64,000 bases of DNA from Taenia hydatigena (lineage: Eukaryota > Platyhelminthes > Cestoda > Cyclophyllidea > Taeniidae), in the NCBI GenBank assembly GCA_036345935.2, contig JADWOT020000006.1:8406519-8470518 (forward strand). The letters are read 5' to 3'. The notes beneath the pieces were generated by a model. The model saw nothing but the letters and a program-made list of their open reading frames with translations. It searched no databases and was not told the origin of the DNA. Positions 50,601 through 62,600 of the stretch are shown one piece after another; position 1 is the stretch's first letter; each line of letters begins with the position of its first letter. Position numbers and translations under genes: made by a program.

Positions 50601-53600
50601 CAATGCTGCAAAAATGAGGTACTTTTCAATGTTTATCCGCCACGTTTTGTCTAGTGCCAGTAGAGGAGGCAAGAAGTGTTTCTTGATGCAGAACGTGATT
50701 CTTCTACCCTACTAACAGTCCATTTTTGAGTTAACAGAGATTACCGTTTTAAACCGATTTGTTTACCAATCACTTTTCAATTAAGATTGAATTGTAGCAA
50801 CACTTCTAGAAGTTGCCTAAACTTGGCAATGAAGAGCTATTTTGTGAAACCCATTTCATGATACAAGGAATGATGTATAGTGATAGAATTCAGCTTATTT
50901 CTATTGAACCTTTGGCAACAATTAAGGATATCGTTGAGTGCATGGGAGATCTCACCATTTGATTATTCCATTTTCCATAACGTCGACAGCGTTTTGAGCT
51001 TTTTACAAAAGTTGGCTTGTTAAGCCGCGTTTCACTGATAGCGCATTTCTTAAGGAAATGAAAACAAATGAGCAACCGAATACTTCGCATTTTAGCCTGT
51101 TCAATTTAAGTCCGAGCCCATATTTTTTTGGAAGTTGCTGGACGGTTTTTGCTTTAAGATCAGAAATAGTGACAACTACTCCATATATTTTACTTGTATT
51201 TAGAGATTGAGCTCGTTTTCCGAAGAAACAACTTCTCAAGTCATCCTTTTTCAACTAGGAAACGCTTTAAGTATATCAGCATCAGCACGTTTCGTGAAGC
51301 ATTGTTACCATTTTACTGACTAGTAACGGCTGTGCCCTCTTCTACTTTGGAGGGAAATGCTACAAACATTCTAGCCAGCATGGCTGGTGGCCATTTGCAT
51401 TTGCTAGCAAACATCAATGTGTATCGCGATGCTTCTGATTACAGGAAAGTAAAAGCCAAAGTAGTTTTTATTTGGGCCGAGAAACGACAGCTTGCCTGCA
51501 TTTTTATTCGATTAAAGTATTTTCCCCATCCTGCTTTTGCAAGTGGTTAGCTTTGTTTAGCACCTTACCTGCCTGTCAGCCTTGAAAGTTAATTTTATCA
51601 AGCGTTTTAAAAAGATCTTAAAAATGCTTGAGTTGGTTATGCAAATGGACAAAGTGGACAAAGCGTAAAGGGCACAGAATACTTGGCCATCCTACTGACC
51701 AGTAATAAAAAATTGCAACCAGTTAAGGAATACAACATAAACATACCCAGCAAAAGTAGCTCTTCAAAAACTCCGAGTATGTCACCAGCATTAGAAAGCG
51801 TTTTGTGTACTTAAAACTTTTGTCCAAGTTGTGCACCGATACACATTGTTGAGCTATTCAACAAAGACGGAAGGCCATGTTACCAGCAACGCCAATTTTA
51901 AGTGATCCTAATAAACTAACTCCACCTATTCTGTTCTTAACTTACAAACAAAAATTGCCGATTTTTACCTGCTAAAAAGCGTACGAAACATGAAATGGGA
52001 CAACCTTTCTCTGCTTAAATAACAGTACAAAGTAAAAGTGCAAAATAAAACACGACTCAGCATTTACTACGAAGGCGCCGAGATATTCACAGGTGCATAT
52101 TTTATTCATGTTTACACACACACACACATTTGTTTTTGTATGTATGCACACCATTGCTTTTGTAGTCCTCAAAAGCAAAAATTGTGAATTTTATCTATAT
52201 TTAAAAGCAATTGTTGGTTTGGATACAGAATGCATCGCAGCAATCGTTCTGACTTTTCTAAGTATGCTTGATGCATCTTTTCCGCCCAGTCTAACCTATA
52301 GTTTCTATAGCTTCATCGCCTTGCGGACGACACTTGTAACAATGACGCAAATCCTGGTAATGTTTGGCGACAAATATATGCTTTGCACATTCAAATTGGA
52401 CAGATTTAGGAACTGGCCTTCTGCAGGCCAGAGGAGAAGCGGTGAAAACTCTAGTTTCTCCGACTGGCGACAAGGCGATTTTGTTTGATAAGTTTTTACG
52501 CACATTTGGACATCCAGTTTCTAGATAGCGTTGGTAAATATCTGATAAAGGCCGAAAAAATATTTTACAACCTCCGAACATGGAGATATTTGAGCATATA
52601 GTTAACCGACATTCTACACAAAGGGTGATTTTTGGCCTAAAAACTACTAATAGAACGTACTATCGTAATACTTTGACAGCTTGTTTAACTCGCATTCTGT
52701 TATGCGGTACCTCAGTCTCTGTAGATTGTAATTTCGCTCAGTGGCGTGGCCTCCAAGCCTTTCTGAACTTCAGTAATACGATCTCCGACGTACTGCTGTT
52801 ACTTCTTTCGATTTCGGAGAAGATCCATAATGCCAAGCTATTTACACGAGATTTCGCAGATCTCGGTTGTGTTAGGTGCTAAATTTCCTCATTCGTAGTA
52901 AAAACTACAGTCAGCCAAAATTTTGTTGATTCGCATGTTTTGGATTCTGCGGTATTATTTCAGCAGCTCCAAAATATCTGCAAAACTATTTAAATTGTTT
53001 TGTATCTATTGGAGCCTATTTGATGAAAGATTCTAAATCAATTGTTTTTTAGCTTTCTGTCAAATATTTTATCGGATCCTTAATTTTAAAGTTCTGTTTT
53101 TGGTTATGCCCACTAAAGTTTCAATAATTAATTGCTGATTTTAAAAAGCAGAAATTCATTACAACATAAGAGCAAAGCGTGATAATTGGGAACTTATTCT
53201 ATTCACTTACTACATAGTTACGAGAAACTAAAACGAGAGGAGGTACTTATTGCGCATCTCATGGGACATAATACTAGTTTTATGTATTGAAATTTTGATT
53301 GAGATTGTAATACTTATATTCTTTAAATGTGCTTTGTAGGCCAGAGGCAGGAAAACAATTTGAACCTCGTGGCGGAGGGGCGTAGAGACTCGCAAGAGCG
53401 TGACCCTTCCTCGTCCTAAATTCCGTATTTGGCCTCGCTGTATAATTTCCTCCCCATAATAAAGATGTCGAAACACGCTCCGGCTTCTACTAACAAGGGC
53501 GACCAGAAGAGAGAGAAGGAACCCTCTACAGAGACTTTTTGAAGGCCTTCCCTTCTACCTCATATAGGCGCTACTGATGTGTCCAGTTAGGTGAGGTTAA

Positions 53601-56600
53601 AAGAGATTTCATTTTAGGACGATATTGCCATGCTGCAATACTGATGTCAACTTGCCAGTGTTCGTAAACTTCGAGAAAGGATCAACGGAGCAGCTGGATT
53701 TCAAACGCAAAAATCCGTCGAATTCACCCGTTGTTCCAAGTTGTGGGTTAAAGTCGGACAACTCAATTGCACAGGAAACCATCTCAGGCAAGAAGGTGTG
53801 GTCTTTGCGGCTCCATGCAAAGTGACTTTTAGCCTCTCTTTGATCGCTGCCTTCTTCCATAAAAGCATTGAATTGACGGGCTGCTTGGGCGACGATCAAG
53901 TTACTGAAAAATTGCGCTCGAAGTCTAATAGAGCCTCGAAGTTTAATCTGGTAGATTTCACACTTTGATGCGTTAAAAATCCTCCCATTAAGAGACCCAA
54001 AAGTATCTAAATAATGCAAATATACAAGCACATGGTAACGAGGAATAATGCGTGCTGCAAAAGAAAAGGGAAGTATAAATCGCATTGCTTCCCAATTGTG
54101 TGACGAAGGAACTCATAACTGCACCTAGGGATTTATTCATCAATTAAAATCTGAAAATCATAACTGCCTTAGTCTTAATTTGGATTACTTACTTAAAACT
54201 AACCACTATAACTGAGTTGTTGCATATCAATTTTGCTGTGAGAATCTAAAAAAACTTTAAAGTCCTAATAAAAAGCAGCACTACTGCTTTTTGGGGCTCC
54301 TGGCGGTGCGATTTCATGAACTTGTTGGCTGTAACATGCTTTGGGCGGTAATAGCATGGACAAGGTGCGTGGTGTATGAACAATGACCGGTAAAGGTGGA
54401 TTCAAAACGTAAAAGCTTAGCTTGAAGCTGCCAACAATTCAGCCCAAACTATTGCTCTAATATTTTGAGGCAGTTATTCCGCTACTGGAGAGTGCATTGT
54501 TTTCTAAAAGACGAACAATGTAGTTCTCGTTTTCCATTGGCATAACTTGAAATTAAGTCCGTATTAGGTTTGCAGATGTATTGTTCAGTGGTACGCTGTG
54601 TGCCTTCGAAAATACTGCCACTTTTCCAGAAATATTTCACACCGCTTTGGCGAGGCTAGGGAATCTCGTTTTCTTTTAGTCAGTTCAGATGGGGAGAGTG
54701 ATCAACGGACGAATGTTACATATGGCTGAAGTTAACGGTGGCAGAGTAAGGATGTTGAAGCACATTATCCTAACGGTGTCCACCTACGCACAGACCAACC
54801 CTGATCTAAACTAGACTCAAAAACGTTTTTTTTTCACTTTCTTGGCATAGCACAGATTTCACCAAAATTAAGCAGTTTAAATGATTGGGAGTACAAATGT
54901 AGTTATTTTTATAGTAATGTCTTGGAGACACTTGCTACTTTAAGAGCGAAGACCTCTGGGGCGTAAAAAGGCTGATAAATCATTGGCGGCATTTAAATGA
55001 TTCGCATAATTAAAACAATTGCTCTATTTTTAGCATTACAGCGTGGAAGCAATGCTTGCGTTGAGTAAAAGAATGTGTGGTTTTTTATAAAAGAAACTGG
55101 GATTAATGGAGAAGTGTATTTTAGTTACTAATAATTTACTGCTAAATGGAATGCGCATGCCTTATCGTTTCCATATTGCTTCTCTTCATAATTTTGTAGC
55201 ATTGTTGTCTTTCGTTCGTGCCTCATGACTTGTAAAATATATTGCTGTGTATATAAGGAAGCCAAGCAAAAACGTCATTTCTCACTGATGCAGGCTCAGG
55301 AAGCGGATCAAATACTCCATTAAGTATGAGTGCCTCACCTTGATGCCTGACTTGCTTAACTAAAACTTGGGGTCTCCGTTGCTTTGTGCCTCTCGAATCA
55401 TCGGAGAATGTGCACAAATTTGAGATGTCGACACCTTGTTTTTCACTCTTGGCTAAAAAATTTTGCTCGTTTAGATTTGTAGCAAGATGGAAAAGTTTAC
55501 AAATCGATTTGTTTAAAATGTATTTCAGAAAGTAAATAGTGTTGAGAATTAAGTTCGTCATCTAGGCAGGAAGCCAATGATGAGGGACTCGCAAGGCACC
55601 TACTTCCAATTCAGTCTCCATTTAAACTATTTCAAAATGTTGTTACTCATTATAAATAATTATGGGGATTCTTAATTTGTTTCCTTACTTGTTAAAATCA
55701 CATCTCCTCATCCAAAAAAAGATTTCTGTTGCAATGACGTTTTATTCAGAGTTATGAATATCTCTTATAACGCTTACCGTAAAAAGGTTAGCATAAAATC
55801 TCGACAAAATACCGCAGGAGTTAAAATATCTACGTTTAGATGAGCTTTAATCTCTCTACCTATCTCAATTCCTACAGAAATGTAGAACTTTTCTAATTTT
55901 ACGCAAACTAGTTTTAGTGTGCTGGTTAAACTAATAAACGTGAAATAGAAATAACGTAATTGAAACATTTATGCATTCTCGGACCACAATCCACTGTTGA
56001 GAATGAATGGAGCATCGAGAACACTCCATTTCGGATCCGGATCAGCTAATCCCATTCAATCTAACTACACATTTGCATTGAAAGGCATTTTTGCGTGTCT
56101 GCAATCACTAACAGCAATGGCGTCCCGCTTCTTCCCATCACGAGTGCTAATTTAAGGGCCAGTGGACCACCACCACAGTTTATTGGAGGCAGTGTATGCA
56201 AATTAATAATTCTCGCATGGTTGAGCATTTACTAAAGAACACACTCATAAGCCGGACGAATGAGGAGAAGGAGGAGGAAGAGGAGGAGACTGCTGCATTC
56301 GTCAGGGTCCAATTTTTATAAAAGTCCAATAATTTTTGTTTCCTTATTGTAATAGATTTAGCTCAATCTCTTTTTGGCATTTTCTACAAGAAGGTGAATT
56401 TTTTCCTAAACCAAATGCAGGTACTAACAAGTTAGCAAAGTGGAGAACTTGTCAACTCACATAGCCGAAATAGCAGAGTATTTGTGTTTGGTGCCTCGTT
56501 GGAAAATATTGGCCGATTTTGATAGACCTCAAGGCAGACATCCCTTGGATGACTTAATGCAAGGAAAATAAGAATGCATTAACGAGTGTTTCACATTATT

Positions 56601-59600
56601 CGGATATATTTTCTGAGGTTTGAGTTAACTGTTTGGGCTTCTTGTAAATTGTAACTAAAGTACCATAAATATCGAAAGATTTCAACAGAACGGATATAAA
56701 AATTATTATTACTTTTTAGATAAAGTTTGTATTGAAATACATTGAAGGTGCATATTAATGTGAACCATAAGTAGTAGATTATAGTCTATAAGTATTCAAT
56801 GATGGCACATAATATGTAATGTTACACGTAGGGCTAGATCCTCCACATTTTCTTAGTCTGTGCGCATTCTATGCAACTGAAATGCTTTACGCTAGAAACG
56901 TTAGTAGGTTCTAGTTTGCTGTTAGGGTTAAAAAGAAACTATTTGCTCTTTCAAATGACGCCCCTCATTTGTAAACGACCAGGCGACAGTTTTTGTCGCT
57001 CTCATTATAACACTTGGATAGTAATTCTTACTACCATATCCTCTATGCTTGTAGTCCTTAAGCCATTCTAACGCCAAAATGGTGGCATTTTTAACGGCTA
57101 CAATGGCCATTGACATCTTCATTACTGGTACATTGCATTTATGAAGTGATCGTCTGGGCACTACCATTCTGACACGCGCTGTCATAAAATAGAAGGCTGA
57201 CTGCTAAAAAGCACTTTGTGTCATTTTACAATTATCGTATGCAGTAATTTTCAGCAAATTTTTATGAAGATTAGTTGTATTCTGATCAGAATTTGTAGGA
57301 ATCAGAATGCGTATCCTAAATTCAAGGAAAAGTGCAAAACTTAGACCATGCTATGATTACAACAGTCAAAGTATGAAACGAGTGTGTTGAGCAACTTCAA
57401 ATGAGCTCACCACCCTGGCTGCAGCTGCCTGCCCCCGAGGATGTACCAATCGGGGACGATTTCGCTTGCTTCCCGGAGGCAGGAGAACTCGTAGAATGTC
57501 TCATCGCCCAACACATTGGCAAAGGTCACGGTTCTGTCGGAAATGTTGATCAGCTTTCGCAAGTGTCGGCGGTGTTCACTCTGCCTGGGTGCACCGGGAA
57601 GTGGGTCGATGAGGAGCCAAAGGCCTCGATAGGAGGCGTTGATTTCGCATGAATCACTGTGGGTCATGCCTGAGTTAATAATCAGATAATATGCTTTCAT
57701 CAAACTATCAGCGCATTTGAATGAACAAGCACATGGACTGACGGCTGGTGTAACTAAATTACCAAAGTTTGATTTTAGGATAATTCATTTTTTGTTAGCA
57801 GAAGTGCATGATAGAGCCTGCTTCAAGAATTACGAAAGTTCGGTACTTAGACATTAAGCTTCGATCTGAAGACAGCAATACTTTCTGAACTATTTAGTAA
57901 AAATAATCTTGAGTTGAATTTAAAACTTGTGCCAGTTATTCTTACTTATTCTTCGAATTGTTTATTACTTCATCCTCAAAAATATGTTAATTACTTTTAC
58001 TCCGCCAAAAATCGAGCAATCCCTAGCCAAAGCCTTTTTTTTCTCTAAAAGCCTCGTTTGAAGGCGGCCGTTTTACTTAAATGAACATCAAAACGTTGAA
58101 AATGATCAAGTCCGCCTTTTTTTTAGTAAAGCACTCAAATGCAAAGTTGACTTTGCTTTCTAACAAAAGTACTATCTGGTTAAAATGTTTCCTCGAAAAC
58201 GCTGGCCCTCGTGAAGTGGGAGACTCCCTTGAATGAAATCGGAATTAACGTAAAGTACAATGGTTAATTGTAAATCAAAAGCAGCATAACGCTAATTGGC
58301 ACAGCATAAAAGCTAGCGTCTATTGAGTCGACCTGCCGTGGGAGTGGCGCGCGAATGAGAATTTATTCAGTTTCACTCAGTAGCACAACTTTTAGCGCGT
58401 TCTATTAGCCATTTCGGTTTGTTTGGTGCTGGCATTTTATGTGAAACCATTCTGAAGCAGGCTCTGGATTAACTCTCAAAATATTTTGGTAAATAAGGGG
58501 CTCCATTTTTCCCCTTTTACACGATTAAGAATTATTGAATAAAGTTGGCATGGAATCCATCATCATTTACAATGCATTTAGTTTACGATGTAGTTTTGAT
58601 TTTTTAATGACCCTGTTCCCTTGGCCCCGATTTCAATCTGTCCTACAAAGAAAATAAAGCGATTTGAAACCAATGTTTCCCCGAGCTCTTTAAAGGCAGT
58701 ACCTTTGCTAGGCTAGTCAATCTCTCCCGCTCACAAGGAAATCCACTGACACGAGTCGTCAGAATGCACCCATTAAATTACTAACAAGGTATATTTGTGA
58801 AGGGAAAGTAAGAAGTCAAAATATTCCTAATAGATGCAAAGAGAATTTTGCAGGGCTAATTGAAGTAGTCATTTATGTTTAGGATTTTTAAACGTCTATT
58901 CGCATAACGCATTAACTAAGCATTAGGCCTTTTGTTAAGGATAAAAGGATTTATCTTTGGTCTAGAAAAAGGAACAACAGCTCTGCTGTATGGTAAACTA
59001 CATAGCCCTAGTCTACAAAACAGCTGCAATACAAGTTGTACCGCGAAACTCTATAATCACCAGATTTGAAGCGGATGCCGATGAGATAGGATGAAAACTT
59101 TAAAGCTCCTTCGGCAAAGCATTACGAGGGAAGATTTGACATTAAATCGCATTTGGACGCTAGCACCAATTTCACCCGTTTTACTTTCGACTAGTGACAA
59201 GCGTTTTGACCTTTTAAAGAGAGCCAATAAGAATGAGTTTGAAATTGGCATGAGGTATGCATAACCATATAGCTTGGTAAACCTGTCTCAAATGTTCTCA
59301 AAGAACGAGATTTTTTATTTTGTCATACCAAAGGCATCAATGCTAGCAAATAAAGAAACTAAAAATACGCTTAGTGATTTGCGGATATAATTCAATTTAC
59401 AAATAGCTAAACAAGTTTTCGCACAGTGCCTAAGGTCATTTGATGTAGACCTTGAAACGATATCGAGGTCACCTCAACGACTAGTGTGCCGCGATCAATG
59501 CGGCCTTGTACAGGCAGCAGTCGGCCATTCATTCTTTCTTGCCGTTTTTTCGGATAGGCAATAAAGTCGACAATATATGCTTTTGAATACTCTTTTTATG

Positions 59601-62600
59601 GTATGCACTGCGTTGTAATCACTCCACCTCCATAAGCAACATTTGCCGCAATGCCGTTCATTCCGCATATTTTTTTCTACTGTCCAACGTTTTTTTTTTT
59701 GTTACGGCTGCCGCAAACTTCTTCGGCATTACACGTAAATTGTCAACACAAATGAGCTAACTGAATGTTCACAACTCATATGACTGCCACAGAAATGCTT
59801 GTGATGGATGTCTTTGCCAAGCAGGTAAGTGTATTTTGCATATTCTTGGAGAGTATCCAGTGAGCTATTTCAGTAAGTATGCCAGTGATAGACAACTTTC
59901 TTGTCTCTGAAGTGCTTGCAGCCATACAAGAGCCAGTAATGAAATGAATACCATTTACGGGCTTTGGACGATCTGCATTATAAAGCAGTGAGTCATCATA
60001 GAAGCACAAACCGCAATGGGATGGGTAAAACATGTTATCAAGTTTGTTGTTTCAAAATACTCCTGTTTAACACTGCTAAACCTAATGCCAATTAGCGCAA
60101 ATACAAGTGTCTATTGCTGGGCAATTCTTATGACGGCCCATTTGAATCTTTAGTAAATCACCAATTTCGTAAGCTGCACACTTCTATACGCTGTAGAATA
60201 TTAAACAACGAAAAGAAAATGTTAATTTGTATTTTGGAGGCGTCTTCACCTCATGAATTTGCTATACTCAAGGTGGGAAAATTGTATGCAGTTAATGAAA
60301 ACACAACAGAGAATTGTTTAGACCAAACCTCAAGAAAATATGCCATGCATGATTGAATTGAATTACATCATTTCATCATGAGGCCATTCAATGGCTAAAG
60401 GCATTTTCCAACAACAACCATTTAAAGCGATTTTTACTCAAAAGGTCATAGCAAAGACTGCTTCAGCAAACACAAATGCTGTCGTTTAACCGGCTTCATT
60501 AGGTCCGCTTTTATGGGGTATAATAGGCCTGATTAATTTGAGCACGAGTTTACTATTATTAGTGATGTTATGCTGACTAACCATCTCTTCAGTCCTAACG
60601 TAGTCCTGCCCACAAGTAATCGCTTGTATTCTCTCAATTAAGGCAACCGAACCTAATTAAAAAACGTTAAAATTTATGAATATGTGGTGCTGAACTTTGT
60701 GAGTATGCTGTAATACCTAAAAGTTATTATTTAGACATTGATTCACTCGAAGGACATGAAATTAATTCATTTCCACTGCCTTCCAAATCCTTGGGATGTG
60801 TTGAAACTTAATTGCTATGCTTACTTGAAGTAAAATTCCCAAAAAAACTCTTCTCTTTACAATAATCGCCTTTCTTAGGCACGTGGTTTGCTGCATCTTT
60901 TGCACTTTCTAAATATTCCCCTGCTGACGCTTCAATTGGCCTCGGTTTTAATGCGATGGGCAATAGCATGGGCCAGATATGGCTCTCAGGCTCTCCAAAG
61001 CAGAAATCTTATTTTAAATTTACTCAGCATAACCAAGCACTCACTGCATTCCTTTCGAATTGATGGACAGGATCGTCTACAAAATAGACGATTTCGAGCA
61101 TCTGCGTTGCATCCTCTTTTACACTGTTCCATTTCATCATCGCAGACTCCAACTAAATGAAGTGAAGAAGATTAACAGCCAGACTGTTATCTGTAAAGTA
61201 CCTTAGACTGACGGTGAAATTGATGTGTACTCCGCTGTTTACATTGGAATTCGTGTGTCAGATTTAATGCCAAGGTGAATTTGGTAAAGTATGAATATTA
61301 GTGGATTTGGAAAGTTGCTTTAATAGTTTCGAGCACGTACATAATTTCAAGTCAGCGTCTATCTGCACACGGCGCAAGCCACCATGTAAATTATAACAAG
61401 TTTACCAGCTTCTCACTTTGCAAATTCCGTATGCAAAACACCAAAAGTTAACTTCGTGTGGCAATTTCGTGCAGATGACAAGTTTTGTTGTGTTTTTTTT
61501 ACTCATCAAATCCTTTTTTAAATTCTACAAGTAAATTTGATAGGCATGAATTTGATAGCATATTTAATTTAACATTCCGGGCTTAGTCCCTTATCATTGA
61601 CTTAAGTGCCTAGTCACTGCTGTCACTTTATCAAGATTAGCTAACCATGGGTCCAAAACAACATCCACTTATGTTCCAATTTTAAAGTATTACTGTTATG
61701 TAAAGTCCTATTTATTTTGAAACAAATTACCACGCCTAATTTAAATGACTTTAAGAAATGTCCTTTTTGCATAGCTCTAAAGTGCATTCTGCACTTAAGA
61801 CTGGGCGCAACATCAGAACCACTATTTGATTCAAAGTGGGTATTTCGTAGGCCATCTGCCTTACTATATGAGGTAAGAAATAAAGTAAAGCTGAGTCGGT
61901 CACTTTCATTGCATGACATCTCAATGGACACCATCCTTTTGTTAATTGGATTTTAAACAGCGCCGTACCATGAGGCTTATTTTTCCGTAGTACATTTTGG
62001 CATTTCTTCAAAAGTAAGTATACTTTGGTGTACTTTTAACATTATTGTGCAGCAGGGCAGAGTAAAATAGGTCGAAACGCATTCATTTACGGCGTTTCAG
62101 TTCGGAACAAGTCTATGCTTGCTTTTGGATTGTATTATCGCATATCCTCTGAGAGGTCCAAGTCAGCAAAAATTAAAACCATTCTGCAAACCTCTACGAT
62201 TTAAAGGCATAACTGCGCAGTAACATTGCATGACATGAAGAAAAAGACCAGAATGGAGAGGGAATGGTCATTCCTCTTCTCAACAGAAGTCGACCACTCT
62301 AACTGGAGCATTCTATTTGCATACTGTGTATTTTGCCAAATTTCCTTTTTCATTCCTGGTGTTTCTCCTGCCAGGAATATAGGGAATCCTTCCAGGGTGA
62401 ATGTAAAACCACTCGATTGATGTGACCGGTATTTAATTCACGAAAAAGAAAACACTTCTGAGTTATTGGTTGCTATTTTAAATTCAAACTTCTAAAATGA
62501 GACTATTAATAAAAAGTATGAGGCTGACTACATCCTAAAATAAGATTTGAGTAACAGCAGCAAATAATTATTCAATCACATTTCCCAAGTCGAATTTAAA

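Noticed and set aside
51332..51550. Plus-strand frame with a plausible donor after ASDYRK
   Set aside because: The minus-strand reading (51434-51346) has matching splice sites and the exact phases needed between neighbouring exons, so I prefer that strand.
57401..57652. Plus-strand open frame of 83 codons beginning MSSPPWLQLPAPED
   Set aside because: It is the mirror of the minus-strand exon 57669-57411, which has the proper acceptor and donor; the GC-rich coding composition opens the opposite frame.
59776..60033. Minus-strand 85-codon frame with an acceptor-like TTATAATGCAG
   Set aside because: No donor at its end, and the exons on either side (63212 and 57669) already join in phase without it.
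60888..61160. Two overlapping plus-strand frames after a good acceptor CTTTCTTAG
   Set aside because: Neither frame is clearly coding, no partner exon was found, and it lies inside the large intron of the minus-strand gene.
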